The notes under the pieces: model-generated | Told to the model about the DNA's origin: nothing | The model's database searches: none | The model's input: the letters and a program-made list of their open reading frames with translations, nothing else | Assembly: GCA_024689605.1 (NCBI GenBank) | Contig: JAILDD010000229.1 | Location: 1 to 6,480 of the forward strand | From: Lachnospiraceae bacterium | GTDB lineage: Bacteria > Bacillota_A > Clostridia > Lachnospirales > Lachnospiraceae | Direction of reading: 5' to 3' | DNA: 6,480 bases | Shown: piece by piece, positions 4,917 to 6,480 of the stretch | Layout of the letters: every line of letters begins with the position of its first letter | Numbering within the stretch: the first letter of the stretch is position 1 | Position numbers and translations under genes: made by a program

Positions 4917-5761
4917 CAACTTTTCTCCTCTACAAACATTCCCGTCAGTAACGGGACTTCAAAACGGCTTGTAAAAAGTTCACACTTACAAAGAAATGCA
5001 TAGAACACATGCCGGCCGTGTCCGGACAATGATTCGTAATTTCCCTGTCCCTTTGAAAGTATTACATCAGCCTCATCCAAGGCAGTCTTTGCTTCTGCCG
5101 GCATCATATCATAGACCGTTCCTGCAATTGCATCTCCGTTTGAAACGATCTCTGCCACTTTATCAAGCCCGGTGTAATGTGCATCATCCTCTGTGGCGTC
5201 ATTAAGCACTTCTCCGCCCCGCACCAGCGCCTTTACCGTAAGATGCGGAAACCTCTTCTTAAGCTGTTCTATCATCAGCCTGTCCAGAACCACCTCGCCA
5301 CAGTTATCACATACAAGAAGGAAGTTTTTTCCTGCTTCACAGGTCTTTATAAATGACTCATAAACCGGTATATCCCTTTCATGCATTTCCGTATCTTTAA
5401 AAAGCTTCATAAATTCATTCTGGTCCACATGGTTCATAGCTCCGAAATCAATATAGTTCCCGATTCTGGACATGATAAGTGACTTAGCCAGCGGATCCGC
5501 AGAATTCTCTATTTCCTCCCGCAGATCATTCTCCATCCCCAGGACCAGGTCATTGTATTTCTTCTTTATATCCTTATAATCAGCACCCTGACCAAAATAT
5601 TTCATATGGGCCTTATTAAAAAGGTAAACCATATAGGGGCTTGTGTCGTCTTCAGCCCTATTATCCAGAATAGCCCTTACCTCAGCAAGGTACTCTGCAT
5701 TATCCGACTTATTCGACTGTTTGTCATACAGGCACTTGGCACAGCTTTCTGATATACGCAT
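4916..5761 (-). CDS. ARMT1-like/DUF89 metal-dependent phosphatase
   Basis: The 281-residue protein is a prokaryotic DUF89 (damage-control phosphatase) family member. It has the N-terminal CAKC motif (residues 7-10) seen in the archaeal/bacterial subgroup, and a helical N-terminal half up to about 140. A Rossmann-like catalytic half follows, with FLLVCDNCGE (147-156), VRGGEVLNDAT (180-190) and ADVILSKGQGNYE (231-243). In the family the Asp/Asn residues of DNxGE and NDAT bind the metal, and the K-G-x-G-N-Y-E loop holds the phosphate. These hydrolyse phosphorylated metabolites, often harmful sugar phosphates; the substrate here is unknown. All key residues look intact and the length is normal. 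The SD AAGGAGGGG lies about 11 bases upstream, slightly far, but the MRISESCAKC start is typical. It follows the MerR gene's terminator, so it needs its own promoter in 5762-5878. A -10-like TATTAT at 5833-5828 is the only candidate, with no good -35. Confidence 0.9.
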   Translation of the reverse strand: MRISESCAKCLYDKQSNKSDNAEYLAEVRAILDNRAEDDTSPYMVYLFNKAHMKYFGQGADYKDIKKKYNDLVLGMENDLREEIENSADPLAKSLIMSRIGNYIDFGAMNHVDQNEFMKLFKDTEMHERDIPVYESFIKTCEAGKNFLLVCDNCGEVVLDRLMIEQLKKRFPHLTVKALVRGGEVLNDATEDDAHYTGLDKVAEIVSNGDAIAGTVYDMMPAEAKTALDEADVILSKGQGNYESLSGHGRHVFYAFLCKCELFTSRFEVPLLTGMFVEEKS

Positions 5762-5878
5762 ATTTTTGTCTTCCCCTCCTTAACAATGCCGCATTTGAAT
5801 AATCTCTGTGTTAATATCCATTCAGACATAATACAATAAAATCCGCAAACACAAAAGACATCAGTATTCAGACAACTG

Positions 5879-5917
5879 AAAAAGGCACCTGAGAGTATCA
5901 TTACTCTCAAGTGCCTT
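5879..5917 (-). terminator. Intrinsic terminator of the MerR/GyrI gene
   Basis: On the minus strand AAGGCACTTGAGAGTA (5917-5902), the loop ATGA and TACTCTCAGGTGCCTT (5897-5882) form a 16-bp stem with one G-U pair. The U-run continues to 5879. The stem starts eight bases after the TAA stop. The opposite strand lacks a comparable T-run after the stem, so it acts for the minus strand. Confidence 0.93.
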
Positions 5918-5924
5918 ATAGCCA

Positions 5925-6480
5925 TTACTCAACCGGAAAGCAAGCTTCCGTTACATACTCATCCGGATTCTGTGTCTGTGCAGGGCTTACATGATAGATA
6001 TTGAACATAGGCCCGTTCATCTTGTATCCGTTTTCCTTGATCCATGCAACGAGAGTCGCATAAGCATCTCCCATCTGGTCGTAGCTCCCCTTGATGATAC
6101 AGCTTGCAACCTTGACTGCCGGAATGGTCTTGAATTTCACATGCTCTGTATCCTCATATTTTCCCTTCACAGCCATTGAAACAACTATCTCGACATTTTC
6201 CTCTTTGTACTCACCGTCAAGGAATTCTGCTACCGCATAACAGGGGTCTGCGGGAACCAGCTTATCCCTGCATTCTCCCATCATGCTCCATGCCAGTCCC
6301 TCATCCTCATAATGCGGAACGATCATATGTACAGTGGCAGCATACCTTTCCGGTATTGTTTTTACATTAACATCAAAACTCATGTTTTGCTCCTTTCTCA
6401 GCCTCTTTCGGGCTGTATCCAGAAGCATCAGCTTATACTCCGTTTCTTTCGCCTGCTCGGTTAATTCATTCTGTCTTGCA
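5925..6480 (-). CDS. MerR-family regulator, C-terminal part with GyrI-like domain (5' end outside window)
   Basis: The reading frame is open from the window edge to the TAA, showing 184 residues. The first 32 (ARQNELTEQAKETEYKLMLL, then DTARKRLRKEQN) are a charged amphipathic helix like the coiled-coil linker that follows the DNA-binding domain in MerR-type regulators. Next is a GyrI-like/AraC-effector-binding domain of about 150 residues: FDVNVKTIPERYAATV, then EGLAWSMMGE, VKFKTIPAVKVASCIIKGSYDQMG, and GPMFNIYHVSP...YVTEACFPV at the end. In BmrR-type proteins this domain binds hydrophobic or cationic ligands, and a Glu in the last strand region helps. The protein would be a ligand-responsive transcription factor with its helix-turn-helix encoded beyond 6480. 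An ATG at 6383 with AAAGGAG six bases upstream could give a stand-alone GyrI-like protein, but the open helical linker makes the longer protein more likely. Confidence 0.82.
   Translation of the reverse strand, partial: ARQNELTEQAKETEYKLMLLDTARKRLRKEQNMSFDVNVKTIPERYAATVHMIVPHYEDEGLAWSMMGECRDKLVPADPCYAVAEFLDGEYKEENVEIVVSMAVKGKYEDTEHVKFKTIPAVKVASCIIKGSYDQMGDAYATLVAWIKENGYKMNGPMFNIYHVSPAQTQNPDEYVTEACFPVE

Noticed and set aside
1..6480. Gene-cassette (integron-like) array, CRISPR, insertion sequence or tRNA
   Set aside because: I compared the gaps between genes and saw no shared recombination-site repeats, no regularly spaced repeats, no transposase or integrase reading frame, and no tRNA-like fold.

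Overview
The window looks like a piece of a Lachnospiraceae-type (Clostridia, Butyrivibrio-like) chromosome. The reasons are the moderately low GC, strong AGGAGG-type ribosome binding sites, U-tailed intrinsic terminators, and the style of the encoded proteins (MerR/GyrI regulator, several GNAT acetyltransferases, VanZ-like protein, ARMT1-like/DUF89 phosphatase). This assignment is by pattern recognition only; no search was run. Every gene I can support lies on the minus strand, so the transcriptional order runs from high to low coordinates.

Right end (6480 to about 5880): the C-terminal part of a MerR-family regulator with a GyrI-like ligand-binding domain. Its reading frame stays open to the window edge, and it ends at a strong intrinsic terminator. 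Next block (5761 to 3269): a tightly packed set, consisting of an ARMT1-like/DUF89 metal-dependent phosphatase, a possible 35-residue basic peptide fitted exactly between its neighbours, an unrecognised 111-residue protein, a GNAT acetyltransferase, and a VanZ-like membrane protein whose ATGA start overlaps the GNAT stop. After a 113-bp gap comes a second block (3155 to 1125): a RimJ/RimL-like acetyltransferase, a small GNAT, a small alpha/beta-hydrolase-like protein and a four-helix membrane protein.

Left third (999 to 1): a 48-codon ORF with its own promoter and RBS that looks like the severed N-terminus of a larger signalling protein. A second promoter is embedded in its last codons. It is followed by a region of inverted repeats ending in a perfect intrinsic terminator, which could be a short RNA gene or a regulated 3' region. 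Immediately beyond is the promoter of an isoprenylcysteine-methyltransferase-like (ICMT/PEMT) membrane protein, with a perfect 14-bp palindrome of MarR/SlyA type filling the space between -35 and -10. A second TTAG-N6-CTAA dyad lies 84 bp upstream. A tiny one-helix membrane ORF and an SD for a gene beyond the edge close the window.

Functionally the window reads as accessory 'self-protection' content: three GNATs, a VanZ-like protein, an ICMT-like enzyme, a metabolite-repair-type phosphatase and a ligand-sensing regulator. The points most worth a second look are the promoter/dyad/hairpin/terminator region at 733-875 and the small coupled ORF at 4809-4916. I do not see a clearly new multi-gene system.
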